Below, piece after piece: positions 25,390-35,035 of a stretch of 64,000 bases of DNA. The position numbers and the translations under genes were made by a program. Every line of letters begins with the position of its first letter. Within the stretch, counting starts at the first letter, position 1. The DNA comes from Bacillus sp. FJAT-42315. GTDB taxonomy: Bacteria; Bacillota; Bacilli; Bacillales; Domibacillaceae. The stretch covers positions 3,160,789 to 3,224,788 of the forward strand of contig NZ_KZ454941.1 in NCBI RefSeq assembly GCF_002797375.1, in the 5' to 3' direction. The notes below the pieces were generated by a model that ran no database searches, had not been told where the DNA came from, and was given only the letters and a program-made list of their open reading frames with translations.

Positions 25390-26517
25390 TTACAGCACTA
25401 GATTTTCTAAACTCCAGTGTTCCGATTGAATGTCTTTTACTTTTTGCACATATTCTTTTTGGATGTCAAAAAGCTCATTCACCGGAAGCTCATCCATAGC
25501 TGGAGCAAAAGGATCTTCCACTTCTGTACGCACGCCGCTCATTTCTTCCACAATCGCATGCGAGCAAAATGGAACGTAAGCAGAACTGTACCCACCTTCA
25601 TGGCAAGCGACCAATTTCCCTGCACAATGACGTTGTGCGATATCCATCATAAAGCGAGTCATCTCTCTAAACCCATCAGCGGTCACCATCATTCGTGCTA
25701 ATGGATCAAACATACTCGGATCTTGTCCTGCAGAAATCAACACAAGCTCAGGTCTAAATCGATCACTAATTGGAGCAACGATTTCTTTCAAAGCATACCT
25801 ATATCCTGCATTCCCTGTACCTGCAGGGAGCGGAATATTTACATTAAATCCTTCTCCTTTACCTACACCAATATCTTCTGCTTTTCCACGGCCAGGCGGA
25901 TAGTTACGCTCTTGATGGATGGAGATAAAAAGAACATTTGGATCGTTATAAAAAGCCGATTCTGTTCCATTCCCATGATGGACATCCCAATCTAAAATAA
26001 GAATTCTCCTCAGTCCTAAATGTTTTTGTGCATATTTGGCCGCAATAGCTACATTGTTAAACAAGCAAAACCCCATTCCAAGCTCAGCTTCTGCATGATG
26101 ACCGGGTGGACGTGTCAGTGCATAAGCATTATCCACCTTCCCGCTTACCACTTCTTCCACCGCAGTAATCGCTCCACCTGCAGACAAAAGAGCGATTTCA
26201 TATGAGCCTTTACCGACCAGTGCATGTTTTCCAGCGTCTCCATTGCCAATGGCACTCAATTGTTTCACTTTTTCCATATATTCTTTACTATGATAAAGTT
26301 GAATGTCTTCTACGGATGCAGGGCGAGGGGCAATTTGTGTGAGGTGCTTCATTAATCCGCTACGTTCCATCAAATTTTTGAATCGTCGTTTCGTTGCAGG
26401 GTTTTCTGAATGCATATCTGTTTCAATCCATCCTCCAGGCGGCATAAATAAGGCGCCATTACCAGTATCATGCCAAAAATAACTCTCATCGCAAACAAAA
26501 CCTGTTTTCTTTCTCAT
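25390..26517 (-). CDS. Class II histone-deacetylase-like amidohydrolase
   Basis: This is a 375-aa zinc-dependent deacetylase of the HDAC/acetylpolyamine-amidohydrolase superfamily. Visible motifs are RPPGHHAE, DWDVHHGNGT (zinc and charge-relay residues), SAGQDPSMFDPLA and HEGGYSSAYVP. It matches the bacterial HDAH type rather than AcuC. Substrate candidates are acetylated polyamines or small amides. It is divergent from a LuxR-type regulator and near an AtoE-type transporter, which suggests joint catabolism (inference). Confidence 0.92.
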   Translation of the reverse strand: MRKKTGFVCDESYFWHDTGNGALFMPPGGWIETDMHSENPATKRRFKNLMERSGLMKHLTQIAPRPASVEDIQLYHSKEYMEKVKQLSAIGNGDAGKHALVGKGSYEIALLSAGGAITAVEEVVSGKVDNAYALTRPPGHHAEAELGMGFCLFNNVAIAAKYAQKHLGLRRILILDWDVHHGNGTESAFYNDPNVLFISIHQERNYPPGRGKAEDIGVGKGEGFNVNIPLPAGTGNAGYRYALKEIVAPISDRFRPELVLISAGQDPSMFDPLARMMVTADGFREMTRFMMDIAQRHCAGKLVACHEGGYSSAYVPFCSHAIVEEMSGVRTEVEDPFAPAMDELPVNELFDIQKEYVQKVKDIQSEHWSLENLVL

Positions 26518-26699
26518 TCACTTCACCTTCCTTATAATATTTCTTACAACTTGATTATAAAGAAAGGACGCAATTGAAAACTATTACCCAAAATGATTAT
26601 TTTTTAATTATTTTAAATTTTCAGTTTTATAACTTGGATCTTGCTTCATTTCCTACTATACTTATAAACGTAAAATATGCTGAAAGGAGAGAAATTTTA

Positions 26700-27419
26700 T
26701 TGTACACTTTACTATCAGCCGCTGATTATGAAAAAATGATTCATTTTGCCAGTATCATTGCGAAACCGACAGAAGATAAGCGTTCCTTAATTCAGCGTGA
26801 GTTAGCGACTCAATTTGGCTATGATGAATCAATATTTTGGTATGCCGATGAGCAAGGCAACTTATTTGACCCTCAAATATATGGATTCAGTGATAAAATT
26901 TTGTTCGATTATATCAATGAGTTTTCACATTATGACTTTCTCCATCCTCAAAAAAATCTTAGTCTCTTTCAAACAAAACGTGCTTTGAGACTGTCTGATC
27001 TAGTCAATCCATCACTTTATGAAGACTCAACATTTTATTGTTCTTTTATGAAGCCTTATGGGTATTATGATGAAATGGTCATTTGCCTTTTTCATGAAGG
27101 AACTTGTATTGGAGTCATTGGACTAGCACGCCAAGAAAATTCGGGCGTTTTTACTTCCATGGATTGCAAACGCTTTCAACTGTTATCTGATTTAATTGCT
27201 GCCAATCTGTCTCCTCAACAAAGTAAGGAATGTCCCTTACTTTCCAAACGAGAAAACGAAGTGGTTCAACTCCTTAAAGACGGAAAAACGAATCAAGCCA
27301 TTGCTAGGGAACTATTTATTTCTCAAAATACAGTCAAAAAGCATATCCAAAATATCTTCCAAAAATACAACGTACAAAATAGAACACAACTCGTTCGAAA
27401 AATATGGCCAGTACATTAA
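26700..27419 (+). CDS. LuxR-type (GerE HTH) transcription regulator
   Basis: This is a regulator of about 239 aa with an N-terminal sensor region of GAF-like character (about 1-160) and a C-terminal LuxR helix-turn-helix: LSKRENEVVQLLKDGKTNQA and FISQNTVKKHIQNIF. The chosen start is the TTG at 26700, which follows AAAGGAGAG by 11 nt. The frame is open further upstream to 26574 without a ribosome binding site. It is divergent from the deacetylase gene and may control it. Confidence 0.87.
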   Translation: MYTLLSAADYEKMIHFASIIAKPTEDKRSLIQRELATQFGYDESIFWYADEQGNLFDPQIYGFSDKILFDYINEFSHYDFLHPQKNLSLFQTKRALRLSDLVNPSLYEDSTFYCSFMKPYGYYDEMVICLFHEGTCIGVIGLARQENSGVFTSMDCKRFQLLSDLIAANLSPQQSKECPLLSKRENEVVQLLKDGKTNQAIARELFISQNTVKKHIQNIFQKYNVQNRTQLVRKIWPVH

Positions 27420-27430
27420 TGGACTATAAA

Positions 27431-27474
27431 AAAATGAGGTGTCCACCTACGATTAGATGACACCTCATTTTATA
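27431..27474. terminator. Bidirectional terminator
   Basis: AAATGAGGTGTC pairs with GACACCTCATTT with T/A runs on both sides. It lies between the LuxR-type gene and the converging AtoE gene. Confidence 0.85.
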
Positions 27475-27497
27475 TAAAAAGCCCCTAACTTCCCACC

Positions 27498-28823
27498 TTA
27501 AAACAAAAACAACCCTAAAGAAATAATTGCTCCACTAACAAATAACAGAATGAGACAGAAGCCCATAATGTCTTTTGCTTTTAATCCAGCAATCGCCAAT
27601 GCCGGCAATGCCCAAAACGGCTGAATCATATTCGTCCAAGCATCTCCCCACGCCACAGCCATCGCTGTTTTCGCGATTGATACATCCAGACTTTGAGCAG
27701 CTTCTAGCATCACTGGTGCCTGAACCGCCCATTGACCTCCACCCGAAGGAACGAAAAAGTTCACAAGACCAGCACTCCAGAAGACGAGCACAGGAAACGT
27801 ACTTTCCGTTGAAATCGAAACGAAAGCTTCAGATAACACCGTCGCTAACCCTGTGGAGACCATAATTCCCATCAATCCTGCATAAAACGGGAATTGAATA
27901 ATAATCCCGCTTGCTCCTTTCACCGCATTTCCGACCGCTTCTAAAAAATGTTTCGGTGTGCCATGAAGCAAAATCCCCAGAAATAAAAAGATGAAATTAA
28001 CGATATCTAAATTCAAATTCCAACCATTATTCACAAAATAAAAGGCTAAAAATGCTAGTCCTAAAAAGCCCGTCACTAGCGAGACGATCCGGCTGTTTTC
28101 TAATCGATCGGCTGGCGTTAACTCCGCAGCTTCAACTGTTGCCGCCTGAAATGAATCCGAATCTTCTAGTAAAGAGCGATCAACCACCACCGTTTGATCC
28201 TTTGTCGGCATCATTAGGCGATTAATGAGTGGAATCGTCACAAACAGAGCGGTAACGATCACTAAATTATACGTTGAAAATATCGTTTCGCTCGTTGGCA
28301 CAATGCCAATAATGTTTTCAGCAAAATGCTCCGGTGTCGCAATCGTCAATGGGATCGAACCAGATAATCCCCCATGCCAGACGAGGAACCCGCTATAAGC
28401 ACTAGCAATTAACAGTCGATAATCCACCCCATCCACTTTTTTCGCCAACTCTTTCGCAAATAACGCTCCAATGACAAGACCGAATCCCCAGTTGATCCAG
28501 CACGCTAAAAGCGAAATGACAGAAACAAGAACAATCGCCTGCCCCGGGGACTTCGGAATCGAAGCTAAACTCCCCAACACTTTCTTGAAAAACGGACTGC
28601 TCGCCAGTGCATGACCGGTGATCAACACGAGTACCATCTGCATCGCGAATGTCAGCAACCCCCAAAAGCCACCACCCCAATACTCCACGACTTGAAGCGG
28701 AGTACTGTCGGTCAAAATCAACGATAAACCAGCGACAAAAAAGGTAAGAATAATAACGAATAAGAACGGGTCTGGCAAATACCTTTGCATTAATTTGTTA
28801 GACAACGAAATAAGCACCTTCAA
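27498..28823 (-). CDS. Short-chain fatty acid transporter (AtoE family)
   Basis: This 441-aa integral membrane protein has about twelve hydrophobic segments. Family features are the N-terminal YLPDPFLFVIILTF, CWINWGFGLVIGALFAKEL, WHGGLSGSIPLTIATP and NFFVPSGGGQWAVQAP. AtoE-type carriers take up short-chain fatty acids such as butyrate or acetoacetate. Placement next to the deacetylase suggests it could carry a released acid (speculative). Confidence 0.9.
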   Translation of the reverse strand: MKVLISLSNKLMQRYLPDPFLFVIILTFFVAGLSLILTDSTPLQVVEYWGGGFWGLLTFAMQMVLVLITGHALASSPFFKKVLGSLASIPKSPGQAIVLVSVISLLACWINWGFGLVIGALFAKELAKKVDGVDYRLLIASAYSGFLVWHGGLSGSIPLTIATPEHFAENIIGIVPTSETIFSTYNLVIVTALFVTIPLINRLMMPTKDQTVVVDRSLLEDSDSFQAATVEAAELTPADRLENSRIVSLVTGFLGLAFLAFYFVNNGWNLNLDIVNFIFLFLGILLHGTPKHFLEAVGNAVKGASGIIIQFPFYAGLMGIMVSTGLATVLSEAFVSISTESTFPVLVFWSAGLVNFFVPSGGGQWAVQAPVMLEAAQSLDVSIAKTAMAVAWGDAWTNMIQPFWALPALAIAGLKAKDIMGFCLILLFVSGAIISLGLFLF

Positions 28824-28947
28824 CCTTTTCTCCTCCTCACTTCCATAAATACATAATTTTCTAACTTTTTATACATATTCCATTCTTTCTTGGCATCTCC
28901 TCTTTCTTTTCGTAGACATATACTGACAAATTCATACAATCACAACA

Positions 28948-28982
28948 AAAAGCCACCATGATACGGCAGCTTTCTGTTAAAA
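28948..28982 (-). terminator. Intrinsic terminator
   Basis: Minus strand AAAGCTGCC pairs with GGTGGCTTT (imperfect) and is followed by TTG TTG. It ends the haloperoxidase-like gene. Confidence 0.6.
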
Positions 28983-29861
28983 GAATAACTTCGGACCGGG
29001 AGCCGGCGGATGATTGTTGTCATCCATTCGTAAAGACGTACAGTGGTCAGGATAATCAAAAGGAATGAATTGTTCATAGTCCTCCGGAAAAATAGCTGCG
29101 TCGTGAAATTCTCTAAATGGCTGATCAACAGGTCTTAATCTATGATCTTTCTCTGTTTTTAAATGATCAACAATCACACTTCCAAGATACCTTCCTAATC
29201 GCAGGCCTTCGTTATTATCCACTGGAAAATGAACACCCGCATATAGGCGACTACGTGCATCATCATCCGCAATTTCTCGCAGCTTCTTTGCTTCTGTCGG
29301 GAAAAAATAGCTAAGAACGACTTCGGCACAGCCTGACATCGTCGCATGCCCTGATGGATAAGTCGGAAAGCGTGGCGTACACAACAATGTTCTCATCTCT
29401 TGATCATATTGATTCGGCCTGGCGACATCCCACCGATATTTTAACTCCCATACAATAATCATCGTGTCGTTAATCGCTGATTGAACAGCCGCTAATATGC
29501 GGGCCGCTTGCGTCGGAGTAACGTTATAAGAATCAATTAACCGATCGATTACTGGCGTCCACTGTTTTGTCGGAACTCCTGTACCATAATAAACCCCAAG
29601 ATTTTCTTGACTAGGCGTTAATTCTTTCAATGTTTTTTGAACCATATATAGTTCTCGATCGAAGTCAATTCGATTTGGATGAACAATCGGTAATTGCATT
29701 CTTCTCCCACTAGGATCAAGGACATTTCCGTCTCGATCTCGCTTAAAATAAACGAAAGACCACGAACCAGCTAACGGGGTCACTGGATCATTAGGCGGCT
29801 TCGATTCACCCGCATAAGGAATCTCTGACCAGCGTAAATAGTCTTTTCTCATTTTTTTCAC
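28977..29861 (-). CDS. Vanadium-dependent haloperoxidase / PAP2-superfamily protein
   Basis: The 294-aa protein carries all three vanadate/phosphate-binding motifs: KYRWDVARP, YPSGHATMSG and SRLYAGVHFPVD. The order and spacing are those of vanadium haloperoxidases and acid phosphatases of the PAP2 fold. No signal peptide or membrane helices are seen, unlike membrane lipid phosphatases, so a soluble enzyme is likely. Whether it oxidises halide or hydrolyses phosphate cannot be told. The Pro-rich end (NNHPPAPGPKLFF) is unusual. Confidence 0.87.
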   Translation of the reverse strand: MKKMRKDYLRWSEIPYAGESKPPNDPVTPLAGSWSFVYFKRDRDGNVLDPSGRRMQLPIVHPNRIDFDRELYMVQKTLKELTPSQENLGVYYGTGVPTKQWTPVIDRLIDSYNVTPTQAARILAAVQSAINDTMIIVWELKYRWDVARPNQYDQEMRTLLCTPRFPTYPSGHATMSGCAEVVLSYFFPTEAKKLREIADDDARSRLYAGVHFPVDNNEGLRLGRYLGSVIVDHLKTEKDHRLRPVDQPFREFHDAAIFPEDYEQFIPFDYPDHCTSLRMDDNNHPPAPGPKLFF

Positions 29862-29987
29862 CTCTACTTTTTCCTAATTTATTTTATGAAAAAAAGGCAA
29901 ATGCGTATGGACGTTTCGGCGTCTATGGGAATATTTTTTCGAAGGAGAAGAACACTAAAAAGAAGAAATAGAAAGGAGCGAACACTT

Positions 29988-30143
29988 ATGGGACGTGGAA
30001 AAGGCTTTAACCATAAAGAAAAAGGAAATCCGGGAAATTACACAAATAAGATTGCCAAAGGGGCGAAGGAACAGAAAGACCTAGTTGAACCAATTGATGA
30101 TATCGCTACGTATGAAGCATTTAAAAATCGAACGAATGAATGA
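29988..30143 (+). CDS. Small hydrophilic protein, unknown
   Basis: This 51-aa basic/hydrophilic protein begins MGRGKGFNHKEKGNP and ends IATYEAFKNRTNE. AAAGGAG stands 9 nt before the ATG at 29988, and the frame upstream of it (from 29886) is Arg-rich and lacks a ribosome binding site. The composition recalls small spore-associated proteins of Bacillus (YfhD-like start), but I do not recognise a family. A hairpin terminator follows. Confidence 0.65.
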   Translation: MGRGKGFNHKEKGNPGNYTNKIAKGAKEQKDLVEPIDDIATYEAFKNRTNE

Positions 30144-30149
30144 CAAATA

Positions 30150-30180
30150 AGACCATGAAAGTCGCCTTTCATGGTCTGTT
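30150..30180. terminator. Terminator hairpin
   Basis: GACCATGAAAG pairs with CTTTCATGGTC over 4 nt. It lies between the converging small gene and the chemoreceptor gene. The T run on the plus side is short. Confidence 0.65.
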
Positions 30181-30190
30181 CCTCTAGCAA

Positions 30191-31927
30191 CTACGCTTTA
30201 AACTTCCCTAACCTTAATTGTAAATCTTGAGCTAACTTAGCCAGCGACAACGACGAAGCATTCATTTGTTCCATTGTAGCCATTTGCTCTTCTGTCGCAG
30301 CGGCAATCGTTTCTGTATTCGAACTTGTTTCAGCTGATACGTCTGCTATTTGATTGACAGAAGCAACAACACTTAAGGTGTCTGCCTCAAGTGCAACAGC
30401 TGCTGAAGCTATTTCATCCATTTCCGTTAATACATGTTCAAACGCGTGACGAATTTCACCAAAATTGGTGCTGGCATCATCAACTAAATGAATACCGCTC
30501 TTCACTTCACCCTCAGCCACACTCATCGTTTCTTTTGCATGCAATGTATTGCCTTGGATATGACGAATGATCTCCGTAATTTGCTGAGCCGAGGCCGTTG
30601 ATTGCTCTGCAAGCTTACGAACTTCACTAGCCACCACAGCAAATCCTTTCCCGTGCTCTCCTGCTCGTGCGGCCTCAATTGATGCATTTAATGCTAATAA
30701 ATTCGTTTGCTCCGCAATATCTGTAATAATTTGCAAAATACTCGCAATATCTTTAGAACGTTGATATAACACTTCAATCACTTCACCTAAATCATCCACT
30801 GTACGATCAATCGTTTTCATTTGATTCGTCACATCGGTTAACGACTGTTTCCCTTCATTCGCTAGCTTAGAAGTTTGATGAATACTTCCCACCGTTTCTT
30901 TTGTTCGTTGAGAAATGGATACAATTTGATTTTTCATTTCAGTTACGGTTTGTGCAGTTTCATTTGCATTTTTTGATTGTTGATCGGCATCCGTAAAAAT
31001 GTCCTGCATCGCCGAAGAAATTTGCTCCGTCGCACGACTTGTTTCTTCAGAAGAGGCACTTAGCTGTTCACTTGCTGCAGCCACCTGCTCTGAATGAGAA
31101 CGAACATCATGGATAATTTCTTTCAATTCATCCGTCATTTCTTGAAAATGAATCGCTAAACGACCAATTTCATCCTTATTCTTCACCTCAAATTTTTCAA
31201 TCAATAAATTCCCATGAGCGACTTCTTTCATCGCCACTTCCACATTCATAATCGGAGTGACTAAACGTTTGGAATAGATAACAATGATTACAGAACCAAT
31301 AATTAAAGCTATTCCTAACGTAAGCAATAACGTGTAAATAATCTTATTTGCCCCTTGATTAAAATCCATCATATACGTACCAGCATTAACAATCCATCCC
31401 CAATGCGGGTCCTTTTCAGTATACGTAATCTTATCGGCCAACTCATCCGAATCAGGTAGTGGCCAGTTAAATTTAATAAAGCCTCCACCTTCATTTGCAA
31501 GCTTCACAATCTCTCGACTAGCATACGTACCATCTTTCGTTTTTACATCCCAAATATTTTCTCCCTCTAAAAATGGATGTGCTATTTCATTTCCTTTATC
31601 GTCGATGATATAAACATAACCATTTTCACCTAGATCAAACCGATCAGAAATCGGTCTCGTTCCATCCCCATTCTTTTTCCCTAAAATCGTTTCTTTCACT
31701 TGTTCCTGTGCATCTTCTAGCTCAAGCTTTCCATCTTTGACTTGTTGATCAAGCATGGTGATCATCGCCAATACATAACGCACATCATTCTTTAAACTCT
31801 TCTCTCCGGCCTTGTTCAGTTCACCTTTAGCTGTGAAAAAGCCCATCGACCCGATTAAAAGACTAGGGACTGCTAGTAAAATTAAACATAAAGCAATTAA
31901 ATTCGTCTTAATCGTTTTGTTTTTCAT
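30191..31927 (-). CDS. Methyl-accepting chemotaxis protein with extracellular Cache domain
   Basis: This is a 578-aa chemoreceptor. Membrane helix 1 (about 8-30), an extracellular Cache-type sensor (about 35-195, with [16 protein letters not shown] and [14 protein letters not shown]), helix 2 (about 198-222), HAMP, and a long cytoplasmic coiled coil are seen. The signalling tip contains [20 protein letters not shown]. The ligand is unknown; such Cache domains often bind small carboxylates or amino acids. Monocistronic. Confidence 0.95.
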   Translation of the reverse strand: MKNKTIKTNLIALCLILLAVPSLLIGSMGFFTAKGELNKAGEKSLKNDVRYVLAMITMLDQQVKDGKLELEDAQEQVKETILGKKNGDGTRPISDRFDLGENGYVYIIDDKGNEIAHPFLEGENIWDVKTKDGTYASREIVKLANEGGGFIKFNWPLPDSDELADKITYTEKDPHWGWIVNAGTYMMDFNQGANKIIYTLLLTLGIALIIGSVIIVIYSKRLVTPIMNVEVAMKEVAHGNLLIEKFEVKNKDEIGRLAIHFQEMTDELKEIIHDVRSHSEQVAAASEQLSASSEETSRATEQISSAMQDIFTDADQQSKNANETAQTVTEMKNQIVSISQRTKETVGSIHQTSKLANEGKQSLTDVTNQMKTIDRTVDDLGEVIEVLYQRSKDIASILQIITDIAEQTNLLALNASIEAARAGEHGKGFAVVASEVRKLAEQSTASAQQITEIIRHIQGNTLHAKETMSVAEGEVKSGIHLVDDASTNFGEIRHAFEHVLTEMDEIASAAVALEADTLSVVASVNQIADVSAETSSNTETIAAATEEQMATMEQMNASSLSLAKLAQDLQLRLGKFKA

Positions 31928-32075
31928 ACAAAGATTCCTTTCCCTTTAGCTGTCATGCTTATTTTACTTAAATCAAGACTTTCCAACTACAAGAATTTCC
32001 TTTCTTCATACTTTCTTCATGAAAAAAAGAACATTTTTTAACAACTGATAACCATTTGATTTTAATTTTTCACAG

Positions 32076-32120
32076 AAAAAAGACGAGAAGCTCCTACCTT
32101 GTAGTCTCTCGCCGTTTTTT
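32076..32120 (-). terminator. Intrinsic terminator
   Basis: Minus strand GGCGAGA pairs with TCTCGTC across a larger loop and is followed by TTTTTT. It ends the isochorismatase-family gene. Confidence 0.65.
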
Positions 32121-32129
32121 AGATTGCAC

Positions 32130-32678
32130 CTATTTAACCACTTTCAATATTTCTTTAAATGCAGCTGTATCCGCTGATTGTAATAGTTCGTATAACGCCA
32201 TTTCCACGCTTGTCGGCAAAATGCCAAGCGCTTTCATTTTTTCAAGACCGACTTGTTTATTCGCTAACGTCCGTGAAGACACCGCATCTGCGACGATTTG
32301 CACTTTATAACCTGATTCCTTCAATTCCGCACTCGTTTGATACACACAAATATGCGTCTCGATGCCACCAACTAATATTTGCTTCCGCCCTGTCGCTTCC
32401 ACCGCTTGCTTAAACTGTTCATTTTTCCAGCCACTGAATGTCATTTTGCTAATCGGCTCAAGTCCTCGCAACTCGTCAGCAAGCTCTTCTACCGTCGCTC
32501 CTAATCCTTCTGGATACTGCTCAAGCCAAATGATCGGGACGTTTAAAATTTGTAACCCTTTAATCAGCCTCTGTAGCTGCTGAATCATCGCCCCACTCTC
32601 ATGAACAACACGAGCTAGCTTTCCTTGGACATCAACTAATACAAACACCGTTTCATCTTTGTTCAGCATATCATTCAC
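32130..32678 (-). CDS. Isochorismatase-family cysteine hydrolase
   Basis: This 182-aa protein has the catalytic triad of the family: Asp in VFVLVDVQGKLA, Lys in EPISKMTFSGW and Cys in GGIETHICVYQT. Members hydrolyse amides, N-carbamoyl compounds or isochorismate; the substrate is not evident. The start lies 6 nt after the stop of the HprK-like gene, so the two may be one transcript. Confidence 0.9.
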   Translation of the reverse strand: MNDMLNKDETVFVLVDVQGKLARVVHESGAMIQQLQRLIKGLQILNVPIIWLEQYPEGLGATVEELADELRGLEPISKMTFSGWKNEQFKQAVEATGRKQILVGGIETHICVYQTSAELKESGYKVQIVADAVSSRTLANKQVGLEKMKALGILPTSVEMALYELLQSADTAAFKEILKVVK

Positions 32679-32684
32679 TCCCTT

Positions 32685-33590
32685 TTAAAAATCCAAACGC
32701 TTCATAAATTCTTCCGCGGCACTATATCCTTGCTGCCTTAAATACCAATTATTCGCCGCCGCTTCAATTAACCCTGCCACATCCCGACCTGGCTGAAGCT
32801 GAATTTGCACATGTGGAATTTGCACACCCATATAATCGGTAAACTTCGATTCCACCTCTAGTTCATTGTTTAACGAATTGTCCTCCCATTTCGTTAATTC
32901 AATATCAAGCGCAATTCGCGTTTCATCTTGAAAAGCCTTCCTACCATACAAACGCACAACATTTAATAAACCGATGCTCCGCAAAGCAAGAAATTCCTTA
33001 TTCGTTTCATTATGAGTCCCAAGCAACGTTCGCGGACTAAGTTTCCGCAACACGACAATATCATCCGCCACTAACCGATGGCCGCGACCAATTAACGTAT
33101 GAGCCGTTTCACTTTTGCCGACTCCCGATTTCCCCCGCAGTAAAATACCAATCCCAGAAACATTGACACAAACACCATGTATCGCTGTTTCTGGAGCGAG
33201 CATTTTCAACATATATGTATGAAGCTTCGCAACAAAGACCGTCGTCGGCCCCTCCGCCCGCAATAAAGGAATCCCCGCTTGCGCACAGCATTGCCTTAAA
33301 TGCGTCAGCTCCTCCTGCTTCCCAGTGACGATCATACACGGAGGGTTATATTTCATAATATTGCCGATCCGCACCTTCTGCTCTTCAACGCTTAATTGCT
33401 GTAAATAATTGATCTCATTTCGACCAAGAACTTGCACATGCTCCATTGGCAAAAAGTCAAAGTAATCAATAAATTCTAACCCTGGACGAGTTGTCTTTGA
33501 CTTGATGATCAGACGACTCAAATACTCTCCGCCCGCCACAACCTCCAACGAGAAATGGCGAACAAGCTGCTCTACCTCGATTGTCTTCAT
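32685..33590 (-). CDS. HPr kinase/phosphorylase-like protein (divergent)
   Basis: This is about 301 aa from the ATG at 33590 (MKTIEVEQL). It has the HprK N-terminal domain (RPGLEFIDYFDF...), Walker A GKSGVGKSETAH, HRLVADD and the C-terminal signature PGRDVAGLIEAAANNW. HprK phosphorylates HPr on Ser-46 to control carbon catabolite repression. In Bacillaceae the canonical hprK lies beside lgt. Here the neighbours are an isochorismatase and a beta-lactamase-like gene, and the C-terminal signature is divergent, so this is probably a paralogue. A start at 33617 is less likely; AAAGGAG lies 12 nt before the chosen ATG. Confidence 0.85.
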   Translation of the reverse strand: MKTIEVEQLVRHFSLEVVAGGEYLSRLIIKSKTTRPGLEFIDYFDFLPMEHVQVLGRNEINYLQQLSVEEQKVRIGNIMKYNPPCMIVTGKQEELTHLRQCCAQAGIPLLRAEGPTTVFVAKLHTYMLKMLAPETAIHGVCVNVSGIGILLRGKSGVGKSETAHTLIGRGHRLVADDIVVLRKLSPRTLLGTHNETNKEFLALRSIGLLNVVRLYGRKAFQDETRIALDIELTKWEDNSLNNELEVESKFTDYMGVQIPHVQIQLQPGRDVAGLIEAAANNWYLRQQGYSAAEEFMKRLDF

Positions 33591-33648
33591 GCCACCCACA
33601 CACTCCTTTAATACCACAAATTATATCAGATTTACAGCAAAATCCCCC

Positions 33649-33765
33649 TCATTTTTTAAACGTTGATACAATAGCCAATGCAATCCATGCTACAGCCACA
33701 GTATTAGCGAAAGAAGCAAAGTCCGTTAATATGTAACACCCTGTCAACAATGCTAACAATCCCAT
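33649..33765 (-). CDS. Small hydrophobic peptide or gene remnant
   Basis: A 38-codon frame starts MGLLALLTGCYILTD and ends VSTFKK, with two hydrophobic stretches. No ribosome binding site precedes the ATG. The frame stays open a further 13 codons upstream, where TAGGGGG could serve an ATT start. It could be a real small membrane protein or a remnant. Confidence 0.3.
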   Translation of the reverse strand: MGLLALLTGCYILTDFASFANTVAVAWIALAIVSTFKK

Positions 33766-33825
33766 AACAATAGAAGGTGTCGTACGAATTAATTTCGTTT
33801 CCCCCTAGCATTCGTCACACCCCTT

Positions 33826-34947
33826 TTAAAGATTAGCTAACTCTCGTTGAACACGTTCACGAAATTCATCATCCGTTAAAAATTTGAGCTGAAAACTATT
33901 CATATTGCGTGAAAGCTTCTTTTGTTCAAATAAATTTAAGTCATTTGCGAAAAAAGCCAGTTCCGTTTGATTCCCTTTTTTATCAGTAGCATACATCGCC
34001 ATCGTAAGCACAAAAGCAGTCGATCCACCTTTTTGGCCGGCATGTTCGAGCCATTCCTGATTTTTCGGATTGTTCATTAACGATTCCATAACAGGATCTA
34101 GATGTTCATAGACGGACTTCTTGAAAAATGTTTTGCTATTGAGCTTTTCCATAATCGCTACATAGTCTGCTGTCGTTGCTCGCGTTAAACGATCAGACCA
34201 AACTTTTTGGAAATCCATATCGAGCATTTTCACCAACTGCTTCTTCTCTTCATCAGAAGGCGGCTCGTTTTGCCATTGTTGATGGATGGCGGTAGATCGC
34301 TCACGATATTCAGCCATATCCATCTCTTTTACTGCTTGCAACGTTTCCTCTTTCGATAAATTCTTCTCTCTCATAAGCTGCAAAGGAACGAACAGTGTGC
34401 TGACTATCGGATAAATCGCTTCATGATTTTTCACACCGACCTCTTCAAGAACACGATTGATATTTTCAAGCCCAAGCACTTGGATTAGATAGTCCGTATT
34501 AGCATTAGAGCTGTAAGCAAACATTCCTTTTGCCACTTCACTCAAAGAAACACTATCAATCTCTTTATCTTTTTTTACAGAATCGATCCATGCCTCATGC
34601 GCACCACCGTCCGTTTTTGGGACATAATAAGCATTTAATTCCTTAAATGCTACTGGCTGTTGCGGATCAACCTGTCCATCCGCTGCCTGCTTGGCATACT
34701 CAATCGCTACAATCGCTTTGACTGTGCTCGCTAGTGGAAGCGGCTCCCCACCATTGACCTCTACCCATTTTTCCTTATTATGCTGGACAGATAATGCAAC
34801 ATTTTTATGCTCAGCATTCTCTTTTAAAAACTCCAAAATATATTCAGGATCATCCTTTTGAAACATCCAAATGCCAACTCCAATTACTAAAATGATAGTA
34901 ACGACAATCACTATACCTATCCAAAGTATCATCTTCAACCGTGACAC
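33826..34947 (-). CDS. Class A beta-lactamase-like serine hydrolase, membrane-anchored
   Basis: This 373-aa protein has one N-terminal membrane helix (about 7-29) and an external penicillin-recognising domain. The active-site motifs are STVK (residues 74-77), SSNAN in place of SDN, and KGGS in place of KTG. The Glu-166 loop of true class A beta-lactamases is not obvious, so antibiotic hydrolysis is uncertain. The start region lies in a direct repeat also found at 36.86 kb. Confidence 0.82.
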   Translation of the reverse strand: MSRLKMILWIGIVIVVTIILVIGVGIWMFQKDDPEYILEFLKENAEHKNVALSVQHNKEKWVEVNGGEPLPLASTVKAIVAIEYAKQAADGQVDPQQPVAFKELNAYYVPKTDGGAHEAWIDSVKKDKEIDSVSLSEVAKGMFAYSSNANTDYLIQVLGLENINRVLEEVGVKNHEAIYPIVSTLFVPLQLMREKNLSKEETLQAVKEMDMAEYRERSTAIHQQWQNEPPSDEEKKQLVKMLDMDFQKVWSDRLTRATTADYVAIMEKLNSKTFFKKSVYEHLDPVMESLMNNPKNQEWLEHAGQKGGSTAFVLTMAMYATDKKGNQTELAFFANDLNLFEQKKLSRNMNSFQLKFLTDDEFRERVQRELANL

Positions 34948-34998
34948 CTCCTAATGATATATACGAATTATCCAGCATTTGGTTTCATGAAAAACAAA
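34934..34998. repeat. Imperfect direct repeat, left copy
   Basis: The core ATACGAATTATCCAGCATTT is shared with 36850-36912, together with a GACACC...TTAAT/TAATGA flank and an AAAAACAAAAA end. It covers the ribosome binding site and leader of the beta-lactamase-like gene. Confidence 0.8.
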
Positions 34999-35026
34999 AA
35001 CACTTTCCGCTCATGGAAAGTGCTCT
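34996..35026 (-). terminator. Intrinsic terminator
   Basis: Minus strand CACTTTCC pairs with GGAAAGTG over ATGAGC and is followed by TTTTTGTTTTTC. It ends the small membrane-protein cluster. Confidence 0.85.
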
Positions 35027-35035
35027 TAACAAAGC

